IMG/VR virus record: IMGVR_UViG_3300028800_000180
Span: 1-40,454 of that record
Direction: 5' to 3' (one strand)
Length of the DNA stretch: 40,454 nucleotides
Source: a virus
Both the position numbers and the translations under genes were made by a program. Positions 7,789-15,028 of this stretch are shown piece by piece (positions within the stretch are counted from its first letter, which is position 1; every line of letters begins with the position of its first letter). The notes beneath the pieces were generated by a model that saw only the letters and a list, made by a program, of their open reading frames with translations, did not search any database and was not told the DNA's origin.

Positions 7789-8831
7789 AGATGAAAAAAT
7801 TGCTGAAACTGATTTTGCTTTTCCCGGCAATGCTGATGCTGGGTAACCTCGAAGGACTGGACGCCGCCGCTAGTGAGGACGATGACCAAGATGCGGATCT
7901 TGGTGGCAATCTAGGCGAAGAAGGTGAGGAGGGCGCCGACGCCCCGGACGAAGAGACCGACCCGGATGCGGATCCGGAAGAAGCTGACGCCGAACAACCC
8001 GACAAGAAAGATGAAGAGGAAAACAAGGGCATCAAGCAGAAGAGCTTCGAGGAGAGGCTGAAGGAGATCGAGGAGAAGAACGAAGCCAAGATCGCCGAAG
8101 CCATCCAGAAGCTGCAGCAGCAGACCACTGAACGTGTGGAAGCTGAGAAAAAACCGTTCGTGGATCTTACCGCGGCCCAGGTCGACCAGCTGAACGGTAA
8201 CTACCTGGACATCATCGCACACAAGGCCGACTTGGAAGAGGCTATCCGCGCTGGTGATCGCTCCATGGAGACCGTCACTGCCCTCAGGGCGGCCGAGAAG
8301 TTCATCCACGATACCGAGACCTGGTATGCGGATAACGAGGCCAAGAAAGCCGAGTGGACGGAGAAGCAGGGCCAGTCGGCAAAACTGCAGGCTGAGGCTA
8401 AAGAGCGCAGCGACAGGCTTGCCACCGCTGCCGATGTGTTCCGTGAGGCCAGCAATATCCCCCAGGACGTATGGGACCAGGCTAGCGTGTGGTTCGAGAG
8501 CCAGCTCAAGGCGAATAAGATTCTCGGCCTGGAATTCGCCGACGCCTACCGCCTCAAGGGCGACATGGGCGCCGTGAAGTTCGCCCACGACTACTGCAAC
8601 GAGCACATGGGCAAAGAAGCAGAAGCAGTATTGAAACAGAAACAAGAGGCCAAAACCAAACTCGCTCCCGGTGTCACGGGTTCAAATGGGAAGACCGCAG
8701 AGGCCGACATGAAGACTTTACGGGAACTGCACGCCAAGGCCCAGAAGAGCGGGACTGAAGAAGACTTTCTGGCGTTCACAAATCTGAAGACGAAGCTCGG
8801 CATCAAAGGTTCCATGAATTCGAAGCGCTGA
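7785..8831 (+). CDS. Scaffold-like acidic coiled-coil protein with an N-terminal Sec-type signal
   Basis: A 348-residue protein between portal and capsid genes, the normal scaffold position. Residues about 30-90 are extremely acidic (Asp/Glu runs). About 90-350 is charged and predicted helical or coiled-coil, with a basic end (KGSMNSKR), as in scaffolds whose C-terminus binds capsid protein. Unusually, the N-terminus is Lys-rich followed by a hydrophobic stretch (LLKLILLFPAMLMLG) and small residues (DAAAS), like a Sec signal or membrane anchor. ATG 7785 is chosen because it overlaps the preceding stop (ATGA); 7791 is also possible and leaves the hydrophobic segment intact. Scaffold role is by synteny and composition; membrane contact is inferred. 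Confidence 0.75.
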   Translation: MKMKKLLKLILLFPAMLMLGNLEGLDAAASEDDDQDADLGGNLGEEGEEGADAPDEETDPDADPEEADAEQPDKKDEEENKGIKQKSFEERLKEIEEKNEAKIAEAIQKLQQQTTERVEAEKKPFVDLTAAQVDQLNGNYLDIIAHKADLEEAIRAGDRSMETVTALRAAEKFIHDTETWYADNEAKKAEWTEKQGQSAKLQAEAKERSDRLATAADVFREASNIPQDVWDQASVWFESQLKANKILGLEFADAYRLKGDMGAVKFAHDYCNEHMGKEAEAVLKQKQEAKTKLAPGVTGSNGKTAEADMKTLRELHAKAQKSGTEEDFLAFTNLKTKLGIKGSMNSKR

Positions 8832-8854
8832 AGGGCTGTAAAAGGAGTTAAGAA

Positions 8855-9823
8855 ATGACCGTACCTGCCGGAACTGTACAGACCGTAAACATGGTAGGCG
8901 TCAGGGAGTCCCTCCTTGATGAGCTTTCCATCATCGCGCCGGCCATCGGCGTAACGTACCACGCACTCGGATCGGGGAAGAAGCCGGGAAATAGGAAGCA
9001 TGAATTCCTGACCGACACGATCCGTGCCGCAAACACCAACAATGCCGTGCTGGAAGGGTCGGACCCGACGATCAACGCCTCGACTCAGCCGTCCAGGCTC
9101 TACAACTACACCCAGATCCAGGAAGAGAGCTATGCGGTTTCTTCCACCTCCGGCGCCGTGAAGACTGCCGGCCGCTCCACCGAGCGTGACCTGCAGCGTC
9201 GCAAGAAGATGGAAGGGTTGATGAAGGATATCAACTGGTCCTTCATCAACGGCGTGTTAGCTCTGGGCGATGACGTGACCATTCCGTACAAGATGCGCGG
9301 CATCCTGAACTGGATCATCACCAACCTGAACATGCCGAGCGATGCAACACTGAACGCTGACGGCACCGTTACGGGCGGCACCGTGCGACCCCTTACGGCT
9401 GGGCTGATCAAGCTCACCATGCAAAACATGTACACCACTGGTTCGACCGACAAAAACAAGACCATGAAGGGCCTCTGCAACGCGATTCAGCAGGCGGCCT
9501 TCGACAACGTCGCCTCTGCCGGCGGGTCCAAAACCCGTTTCATCGACGGTTCCAAGGTTGACGACTACGTGGATGTGTACGTGACCGCTTTCGGCAAGGT
9601 CGTCACCGAACTGGACACCGCCATGCCGGTCGACGTGTTCGCCATCCTCAATATGAGCTACTGGAAGAAGGCTACGCTGGAAGCCATCGGCGAGACCAAG
9701 CTCGCAACCACCTCCGGGCTCAACGAGAAGTACCACATCACCGTCAACCATACCCTGGAAGCAAAGAATGAAGCGTCCAGCGGCAGGATCGTCGGCCTCG
9801 ATCAGAACGTCGATTACCAGTAA
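8855..9823 (+). CDS. Major capsid protein, SU10/DUF5309-like
   Basis: A 322-residue HK97-fold candidate following the scaffold. A block near residues 85-130 (NYTQIQEESYAVSSTSGAVK, then AGRSTERDLQ and a DINWSFINGV helix) resembles the conserved core of DUF5309/SU10 capsid proteins. In that family a TQI...SGTA...GR...E motif precedes a long spine helix. It has a strong ribosome site (AAAAGGAGTTAAGAA) and a strong terminator straight after, as expected for the most abundant product. Only the family resemblance is from memory; position and expression signals are visible. Confidence 0.85.
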   Translation: MTVPAGTVQTVNMVGVRESLLDELSIIAPAIGVTYHALGSGKKPGNRKHEFLTDTIRAANTNNAVLEGSDPTINASTQPSRLYNYTQIQEESYAVSSTSGAVKTAGRSTERDLQRRKKMEGLMKDINWSFINGVLALGDDVTIPYKMRGILNWIITNLNMPSDATLNADGTVTGGTVRPLTAGLIKLTMQNMYTTGSTDKNKTMKGLCNAIQQAAFDNVASAGGSKTRFIDGSKVDDYVDVYVTAFGKVVTELDTAMPVDVFAILNMSYWKKATLEAIGETKLATTSGLNEKYHITVNHTLEAKNEASSGRIVGLDQNVDYQ

Positions 9824-9828
9824 TCACC

Positions 9829-9852
9829 GGGGGGCTTCGGCCCCCTTCTTTT
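9829..9852 (+). terminator. UUCG-loop terminator after the capsid gene
   Basis: A perfect G/C stem (GGGGGC-TTCG-GCCCCC) is followed by TTCTTTT. It will limit read-through from the capsid gene and helps set a high capsid to minor-protein ratio. Confidence 0.85.
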
Positions 9853-9864
9853 AAGGAGCATGAC

Positions 9865-10077
9865 ATGCAAAAAGTCTATATGCCTGCCGACTTCGCCAGA
9901 ACGTTCTTGTTCGGGTCGGAAACCAAAACGGACGAAGGCGGAAAGTTCCTTATGCTGAATGAGGAATGCGCGCCCATCGCTGTTAAGGACCACGGCGGGG
10001 TCATCGCGCCGGAACCCGCAGCAGAACCCGAGCCGGCTGCCGCTGCCGGCGCACCCGCAGGAGGTGCCGCAAAATGA
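9865..10077 (+). CDS. Small head-region protein with Ala/Pro/Glu-rich tail
   Basis: A 70-residue protein with a compact N-terminal half and a C-terminus of Pro-Glu-Ala repeats ending in AGGAAK, a flexible tail. Ribosome site TTAAGGAGCATGAC precedes the ATG. The last codons overlap the next start. No family is recognised. Placement just after the capsid gene suggests a minor head or decoration role. Confidence 0.65.
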   Translation: MQKVYMPADFARTFLFGSETKTDEGGKFLMLNEECAPIAVKDHGGVIAPEPAAEPEPAAAAGAPAGGAAK

Positions 10078-10478
10078 AAAAGATGATCTTCGTAGTCCTC
10101 GCAGTCCTCGCTTTGTCGAGTTCGGTATTTGCAGCAAACGCCGGTCAATGGACTCCGTTTAGCAACCTCTCCACTACCAGCAGTGCCGCATCGTACTCCG
10201 CGGCTCAAAACGTGCGCGGTTACCGGACCAAGACCGTGCAGGTCCAGGGTGTCGCCATTGCTGGCCATGCCAATGCAGCTCTTTCCGGGACTGTTCTGGT
10301 GCAATGCGGCCCGACTTCTAACGGCCCCTGGGCAACCTGCACCCAGTCCGATCGCACCGCCGTGAGCACGACGAGCAACGCCATTCTGACCTGGAACGAC
10401 GCGGCTGCTTATATCCGCCTGAGTTGGGCGAAGACGGCCGGCTTGGTGAACGCCTGGATCAACTGGACGGAAAATTAA
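10074..10478 (+). CDS. Small protein with a clear Sec signal peptide, possible virion decoration protein
   Basis: A 134-residue protein with a textbook signal peptide: MKK, then a hydrophobic core (IFVVLAVLALSSSV) and a cleavage site FA-A at about residue 20. The mature part is Ser/Thr/Ala-rich, with two Cys that may pair and a regular beta-like pattern ending in AWINWTEN. Ribosome site GCAGGAGGTGCC lies upstream, overlapping the previous gene. A UUCG terminator follows. Its place in the head operon suggests a virion role, yet the signal predicts export. Either it is exported in the infected cell or the signal has another use. I recognise no family. Confidence 0.7.
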   Translation: MKKMIFVVLAVLALSSSVFAANAGQWTPFSNLSTTSSAASYSAAQNVRGYRTKTVQVQGVAIAGHANAALSGTVLVQCGPTSNGPWATCTQSDRTAVSTTSNAILTWNDAAAYIRLSWAKTAGLVNAWINWTEN

Positions 10479-10483
10479 CCACA

Positions 10484-10506
10484 GAGGGGCTTCGGCCCCT
10501 CTTCTT
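10484..10506 (+). terminator. UUCG-loop terminator
   Basis: Perfect 7-bp stem GAGGGGC-TTCG-GCCCCTC followed by TTCTT. It is the second such terminator within 700 bases, which isolates the two genes after the capsid gene as a short transcription segment. Confidence 0.85.
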
Positions 10507-10520
10507 CAAAGGATGTACCC

Positions 10521-10808
10521 ATGAGCGGCAGCAGCCTTATTCTTGCAGACCATAAGATCGTCGGAGACGAGCAGATCGCCACGCACGCACAGTTCGACGG
10601 TTACATCCGCGAATTTTGCCACGAGGAGCGCAAGAACTCTGACGAGAACTGGCAGAAGGCTGACGAGGATATCAAGGCTGTTGGCCGGGTGCCTAAGGCG
10701 CTTTGGTTACTATGGGAACAGCAGGGCATCACGGAAGATGCAACCGAGCTGATGAAGGCTCTGGAACGGAACCCCGAATTTAAACGCACGAACAAGTGTC
10801 TCATCTGA
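10521..10808 (+). CDS. Hypothetical protein in the head operon
   Basis: A 95-residue acidic, probably helical protein with several Trp residues (ENWQKAD, ALWLLWEQQG). CAAAGGATGTACCC lies before the ATG. No family recognised. It lies between two head-region genes and may be a head-completion or assembly factor. Confidence 0.6.
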   Translation: MSGSSLILADHKIVGDEQIATHAQFDGYIREFCHEERKNSDENWQKADEDIKAVGRVPKALWLLWEQQGITEDATELMKALERNPEFKRTNKCLI

Positions 10809-10826
10809 GACAGAAAGAGAGGCAAC

Positions 10827-11102
10827 ATGAGCACTATGGAAGAACTCGCAGGTAAATTCCGCGTCAGGGTGATCAAGCAGCTCCCCGACACACGGGTAAC
10901 AATTGCAGGCGCGCCCTTCATCAACCCTGGCCACCCTGATCATGATGGCACTCGGCACGCCGAAGAGCTAGCGGCCTATGCAATCGTTCCGGCGCATACC
11001 GTCGAAGCTCTGAAGGCGAATAACAAGCACTATATCTTCTCGGACCCGTTTACCCCTTCGGTGATCGCCGCACCGACCGACGCCGAAAAAAAAAAGGAAT
11101 AG
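10827..11102 (+). CDS. Head-region protein ending in a slippery A10 run
   Basis: In the zero frame this is a 91-residue protein with a mixed alpha/beta body (FRVRVIKQLPDTRVTIAGAP) that ends in EKKKE. Its last codons, GAA AAA AAA AAG GAA TAG, contain a 10-A run and the heptamer A AAA AAG in the phase used by the dnaX -1 frameshift. The ribosome site AAGAGAGGCAAC precedes the ATG. The -1 extension is described separately. The gene precedes the adaptor gene, a region where other phages often use programmed frameshifts, although those are usually in tail-assembly chaperones. No family recognised for the body. Confidence 0.75.
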   Translation: MSTMEELAGKFRVRVIKQLPDTRVTIAGAPFINPGHPDHDGTRHAEELAAYAIVPAHTVEALKANNKHYIFSDPFTPSVIAAPTDAEKKKE

Positions 11103-11179
11103 TCTGCGAAGTGTGCGGTAGGGCTTGCGGAAGCGATTTAGGGCTCGCAGCGCACATGAGAACGCACAAGAAGGGGTAA
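11090..11179 (+). other. -1 frameshift extension encoding a C2H2 zinc finger
   Basis: After a -1 slip on A AAA AAG (11090-11096) the frame continues from GGA 11096 for 27 codons to TAA 11177. It encodes a canonical Cys-x2-Cys-x12-His-x3-His finger: Cys codons at 11105 and 11114, and an HMRTH ending. This fills the otherwise empty gap before the adaptor gene at 11184 exactly, and no start codon with a ribosome site serves it alone. The product would be about 117 residues. Ribosomal frameshifting, transcriptional slippage on A10, or a one-base deletion are the possible explanations. Confidence 0.6.
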
Positions 11180-11183
11180 GAGG

Positions 11184-11837
11184 ATGGCGGTTGTCAACGT
11201 AGGCACGACGATTACCAAAGCGAGGACTAAGTTCCCCGGCGGAATTTCGCGGGCGCCTTTCGTCGTATGGTTCAACGAGGTGGTGCAGGAGATCCTGAAC
11301 CAGCCGCGCGTGTGGAAATTTCTGACTGAACCGATCACCCTGGCCATCGTCAACAACCAGATCACCATCCCGGCCGGCGTCTCGGAAATTGTCTCCATTC
11401 AGGTGGGCGATACGTTCTTCACGCAGAGCGATCAACTGAGTGATCAGGAAGCCGCGAAGATCGACGCGGCTTCGGACAATATCCTGCAGGCCGACAGCAC
11501 TGACCTAGTAACTCCTCCCAGCCTGCAGGGGTACACCTTGACGGCCGCAGGGGTCGTTGTGTTTCACCCGGCGTTAACTGGCACAGCATCGGTGATCGGC
11601 GAGCAAAACATCACGGCCGATTATGCCGACAGTGCGGATACCATCTTCCCGCTCGACTTCCAGGAGCTCTTCATTTTAGGCCTGCGCATGAGCTATTACG
11701 ACTTGCAGAAAGACGGCCGGTTCACCAAGGAAAATATGCTTTACCAGATGGCGATGGGGAAGGCTAAGTCATGGGACAACAGACACAAGCCTCGCCCGCA
11801 CTACAACTCACATGGCTACATCCGAGGGGGTAACTGA
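11184..11837 (+). CDS. Head-tail adaptor, SU10-adaptor-like
   Basis: A 217-residue protein with the pattern of short-tailed phage adaptors. An N-terminal helix contains WFNEVVQEILNQPRVWKF. A beta domain follows (residues about 50-140). Helices near the end include the FPLDFQELFILGLRMSYY segment and KDGRF, which resembles SU10-type and gp6-like connector proteins. It should form a ring below the portal after packaging. It ends by overlapping the next ATG. The ribosome site is AAGAGG. Family assignment is from sequence feel and position, not a search. Confidence 0.72.
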   Translation: MAVVNVGTTITKARTKFPGGISRAPFVVWFNEVVQEILNQPRVWKFLTEPITLAIVNNQITIPAGVSEIVSIQVGDTFFTQSDQLSDQEAAKIDAASDNILQADSTDLVTPPSLQGYTLTAAGVVVFHPALTGTASVIGEQNITADYADSADTIFPLDFQELFILGLRMSYYDLQKDGRFTKENMLYQMAMGKAKSWDNRHKPRPHYNSHGYIRGGN

Positions 11838-12202
11838 TGTCCGGCGCCAGCGAAGGATTCAACGTCTACCTTTCAAGTCGCCCGGTTGCTGTCCCGCTTG
11901 GCTCGACGGACATGGTGTTGCTATTCCAGAACGGAAAACTGACACTGATGTCTCCTTCAACCATTGCCATCGTGAAGACGATTCTGATCGATACTTCTGC
12001 CGGACCGGCATCGTTCCAACTGCCGGCCACCGGTATCATCAGATACCTGAAAGACGATGCGTCGGGCTTTGCGGCGACATTCACGCCACAGGTAGCCGGA
12101 CAGACCATTATGCGCAGTGCGCTACCTTTCGAATGGGATGCAGTGCAGGACGAAACCATAACATTTCAACTGATCGGGTCCAACTGGTACAGGGTGGGTT
12201 AA
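11837..12202 (+). CDS. Small beta-rich virion protein
   Basis: A 121-residue protein, beta-rich by pattern, containing LPATGIIRYLKDDASGF and a C-terminal WYRVG. Short, Gly/Thr-rich segments of this type recur in fibre or tail-accessory proteins. The start overlaps the adaptor stop and the stop abuts the nozzle-like gene. It probably belongs to the tail vertex. No family recognised. Confidence 0.6.
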   Translation: MSGASEGFNVYLSSRPVAVPLGSTDMVLLFQNGKLTLMSPSTIAIVKTILIDTSAGPASFQLPATGIIRYLKDDASGFAATFTPQVAGQTIMRSALPFEWDAVQDETITFQLIGSNWYRVG

Positions 12203-13789
12203 ATGGCGGTTGTCCAGCTCAAAATAATGCCAGATGATTCTGTCGCTGTCAAAGACGGGTGGCAAGTCGCTAGGCAGCGGGATTTTAGGGGCTGCGAAAC
12301 ACAGGCTCTTCTCCCTGAAGCTGTCGGCCGGAATCAGCTGTTACGGATGGAGAATATTATTCTCTTCACGTCAGGCTACCTCTCTGCGTTTTTCCAGACG
12401 GACACTCAAGTCATTGCAGGGGCATCACCGGGGCTCTGCCTCAGTCTGCTTTCTGGTGGAACCTACAACTTCTATTTTGCTCCTGGCGACGGCAATGTGT
12501 ACACCGGGATACTTGACACCGCGTCGGGCGGTCCTACTGACGTGACTGCAGGAACAGCGCATGTGTTGCCAGGTGCGTTCATCTCGGGTATTTCCGAGTC
12601 CGTGACGTTCCTTGCAAAGCACTACGCCTGCAACCCAAATCCTGACAGCACAAAGAACGGGATCATCAACCTGGACGATCTCACCATATCGCTGATTTCC
12701 GGGAAGACATCAACCAAGCTTCGCGTCTATACCAACCGGCTGTGGGTAGTGAACAGCGACGGGACAATTCAGATCTCCAACAATGGTGACGCAACCACAT
12801 GGGACCCGCTCAACATCCTTTGGCTGCCCAACCAGGAACCGGCCATCGACTTTGTGCCAGTACAGGGCGGTGCGATAGTCTATGGCGCAAACTCGGTTTA
12901 TGCCATGTACGGGTCGACCTATCAGGACGTCACTTTTGTCCCGCTGCAGCTCGGCAAACGTTTTACCGCGGGCAATGTTGAAGTGAATGGCGTGGTTTAT
13001 ATCCTCAGCACCGAGGGCATTTATGCCGCAAGTTTGAACGGTGCGAATCTCTTGCCGCACAACCAGCAGGATTATTTCCGGTCGATCTTCTCGGTTCTGG
13101 CAATATCCCCGACGAGCGTTATCGGCCTGCACCTCCAACGTTTCAGGGCGATCATGTTCAGTTGGCCAGTGACGAATGGCGGGTCTCAGAGCCTCATTTT
13201 CTACTACGATGGTAAGGGCGGATACTCCAAAGCGAACATGCTTCTACCGGCAGCGAATCCGGCTGCCCTCGCGCTAAATGACATCAACACCGACTTCTTG
13301 GTCGGTGTGGGCGAGGGTGCTTTCGCTAAAAGCGACTTTCCTTCAACCAACCTCTTGTACCCGAGACAGTCAGTTTTGCAGACTCGGCATGAAGATGCAG
13401 ATTCAAGTCGCACTAAGATCTGGCAGTCTTTTGGGATCACGGTTGATGATACCGTTTTTGGTATCACTATCGAAGCTTTCCTGGACGAATCAGCAGAGCC
13501 GATAATGGTAGCGTCAAGCTCGGTATTGAGTGCCGGCGACAATGTATTCGATCTCAACAGTTCAGAAGGTCTTGCTGATCTGGAGAACTTCCCCGAGAGC
13601 ATCACGATAAGTTTTCGGCTGACGTTCAATAACTCTACGGTAGTGACCACGTATCTCAACGATGATGCCACGCTCGATCTGTTGATGAATGACGACACCG
13701 GGAACTATCTGACTTTTGACAGTATGCCGGGCAATTTTCTTATCAAGGAGTTGCGTTTAAAATACTGTCTGGCTGGTCTGGATATATGA
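12203..13789 (+). CDS. Tail nozzle / tail-stabilisation protein (beta-propeller type)
   Basis: A 528-residue protein in the position of the podovirus nozzle (P22 gp10 and related tail-accessory proteins). The sequence has repeated beta-blade-like stretches such as LRVYTNRLWVVNSDGTIQ, then GDATTWDP, GGAIVYGANSVYAMYG and GVVYILSTEGIYAASLNG. These are typical of propeller-like nozzle proteins. The C-terminal quarter is a separate beta domain. It should form the hexameric tube end that closes the head and opens at the cell surface. It is preceded by the adaptor and followed by two small genes. The nozzle assignment is inference from synteny and sequence style. Confidence 0.7.
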   Translation: MAVVQLKIMPDDSVAVKDGWQVARQRDFRGCETQALLPEAVGRNQLLRMENIILFTSGYLSAFFQTDTQVIAGASPGLCLSLLSGGTYNFYFAPGDGNVYTGILDTASGGPTDVTAGTAHVLPGAFISGISESVTFLAKHYACNPNPDSTKNGIINLDDLTISLISGKTSTKLRVYTNRLWVVNSDGTIQISNNGDATTWDPLNILWLPNQEPAIDFVPVQGGAIVYGANSVYAMYGSTYQDVTFVPLQLGKRFTAGNVEVNGVVYILSTEGIYAASLNGANLLPHNQQDYFRSIFSVLAISPTSVIGLHLQRFRAIMFSWPVTNGGSQSLIFYYDGKGGYSKANMLLPAANPAALALNDINTDFLVGVGEGAFAKSDFPSTNLLYPRQSVLQTRHEDADSSRTKIWQSFGITVDDTVFGITIEAFLDESAEPIMVASSSVLSAGDNVFDLNSSEGLADLENFPESITISFRLTFNNSTVVTTYLNDDATLDLLMNDDTGNYLTFDSMPGNFLIKELRLKYCLAGLDI

Positions 13790-13974
13790 GCAAACCACGA
13801 AAACTCGCCAATTTTACGGATAAAAATCTCGACCAGCAAGTGGTGGAACTGTGCAATGCGCACGTTCTGCCTGACCTGGGCGGCAGTGGCCGGAAATGGA
13901 CAATTACTGGTGTCACGGTGACAACCGGGGATGATGGCAAAGAATATTTGGCCCTGGAGTTCAAGGAACAATGA
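13786..13974 (+). CDS. Small hypothetical protein
   Basis: A 62-residue protein overlapping the nozzle stop by ATGA and the next start by ATGA. It has an N-terminal helix (KNLDQQVVELCNAHVLPD) and a C-terminal beta hairpin (WTITGVTVTTGDDGKEYLAL). The tight coupling says it is a real tail-operon gene. No family recognised. Confidence 0.7.
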   Translation: MSKPRKLANFTDKNLDQQVVELCNAHVLPDLGGSGRKWTITGVTVTTGDDGKEYLALEFKEQ

Positions 13975-14327
13975 CCTTTGAAGAGGTAAACAATTTACTT
14001 GATGAAGTGACCGCCTTCCTGGTGTCTTGTGGTGATTTCTATGTGGTAACCGGGCAGCTTGAGGTAAACGTGCTCGAATGCCTTGCTCTGGGCCACTACA
14101 TCATTCACAGGGGCGATTCTGGGGAGATCACACATTTCTTGTGCTACCGGATGGACGGTCTGGCAATGTTTGTCCTGGATCATGGCAATAAGGACGGCCG
14201 GCCGGGTATGACCAGGATGATAAGAGATCTCCGACAGAAAGAGCCGCAAACAGTCGGTACGGCATGGAGCCACAAAGGTGGATCAATTAGGCATTTCCCT
14301 AACCAGAAAAGCCAGAAAGGAGTGTAG
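13971..14327 (+). CDS. Small hypothetical protein of the tail operon
   Basis: A 118-residue alpha/beta protein overlapping the previous stop by ATGA. The middle has strands ending in HFLCYRMDGLAMFVLDHG; the C-terminus is basic (RHFPNQKSQKGV). Similar-sized genes at this position in short-tailed phages can be acetyltransferase-like, but I see no acyl-CoA loop, so I leave the function open. Confidence 0.65.
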   Translation: MTFEEVNNLLDEVTAFLVSCGDFYVVTGQLEVNVLECLALGHYIIHRGDSGEITHFLCYRMDGLAMFVLDHGNKDGRPGMTRMIRDLRQKEPQTVGTAWSHKGGSIRHFPNQKSQKGV

Positions 14328-14329
14328 TT

Positions 14330-15028
14330 ATGGGCGGTAGTACGAACGTCAGCACCAGCAGTTCGCAGAGCCAGCCGCTTACCGCAGACCAGCGGTCGGC
14401 GATCTTTCAGGGCGCGATGCAGAATATGTCACAGACCAATCCTAGCTACATTACAGGGACTGGTGGCACTCCCGCGGTGTACGACGATCAGGGCAATGTG
14501 GTCACTCCCGGCAGCGGGACAAGTTATAGCCTAAATGCGCCTCAATATGTTGCGCCGACCTACCAGAGCGCCGGCACGCCACAGCAGATCAGCGGCGGCG
14601 ACTTGCAGCAGATGCAGAAGGACATGACGGCAGGCTACACGGCGCCGCTTGATGCTGCCAAGGCGACCGACATAACGAACGAGAACAGCGACCTCGCCAA
14701 GCGCGGGATTTGGTCTTCCGGTCTCGCTGAGCAGGCAATGGGCGACATCAACAAGCAATATGCCCCGCAGTATGCACAGGCCGGGGCAAATGCGACAAAT
14801 GCAGCTTACGGCTTATCGAACAGCCAGAATCAGAGCGTGAATAGTTTGGCGCAGCAGAATGCCAATTCAGCTAACAACTTCAACATCACCAACGCCGCGC
14901 AGCAGAACGCATCGAATTGGGCGCCACTCAATTACCTGCAGGGGCTCTGGAACGGAACGGGCGGCCAGACCAGCAGCAGCAATTCCTTCTCGTTCGGATT
15001 GAGCGGTGGAGTCGGAGGGGGAACCTGA
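14330..15028 (+). CDS. Ejection-type internal virion protein, small
   Basis: A 232-residue low-complexity protein rich in Ser, Gln, Asn, Ala and Gly, starting MGGSTNVSTSSSQSQ and ending in a Ser/Gly tract. The centre is helical and Ala/Gln-rich. This composition, and the place before two larger Ala/Gln-rich genes, matches the three-gene pilot (DNA ejection) set of short-tailed phages such as P22 gp7/gp20/gp16 and T7 gp14/15/16. The ribosome site is AAAGGAGTGTAGTT. The stop overlaps the next ATG. Confidence 0.65.
   Translation: MGGSTNVSTSSSQSQPLTADQRSAIFQGAMQNMSQTNPSYITGTGGTPAVYDDQGNVVTPGSGTSYSLNAPQYVAPTYQSAGTPQQISGGDLQQMQKDMTAGYTAPLDAAKATDITNENSDLAKRGIWSSGLAEQAMGDINKQYAPQYAQAGANATNAAYGLSNSQNQSVNSLAQQNANSANNFNITNAAQQNASNWAPLNYLQGLWNGTGGQTSSSNSFSFGLSGGVGGGT

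Noticed and set aside
14917-15027. Extended start of the large ejection protein
   Set aside because: The upstream part overlaps the end of the previous gene, and ATG 15028 overlaps the stop in the usual TGATG arrangement.
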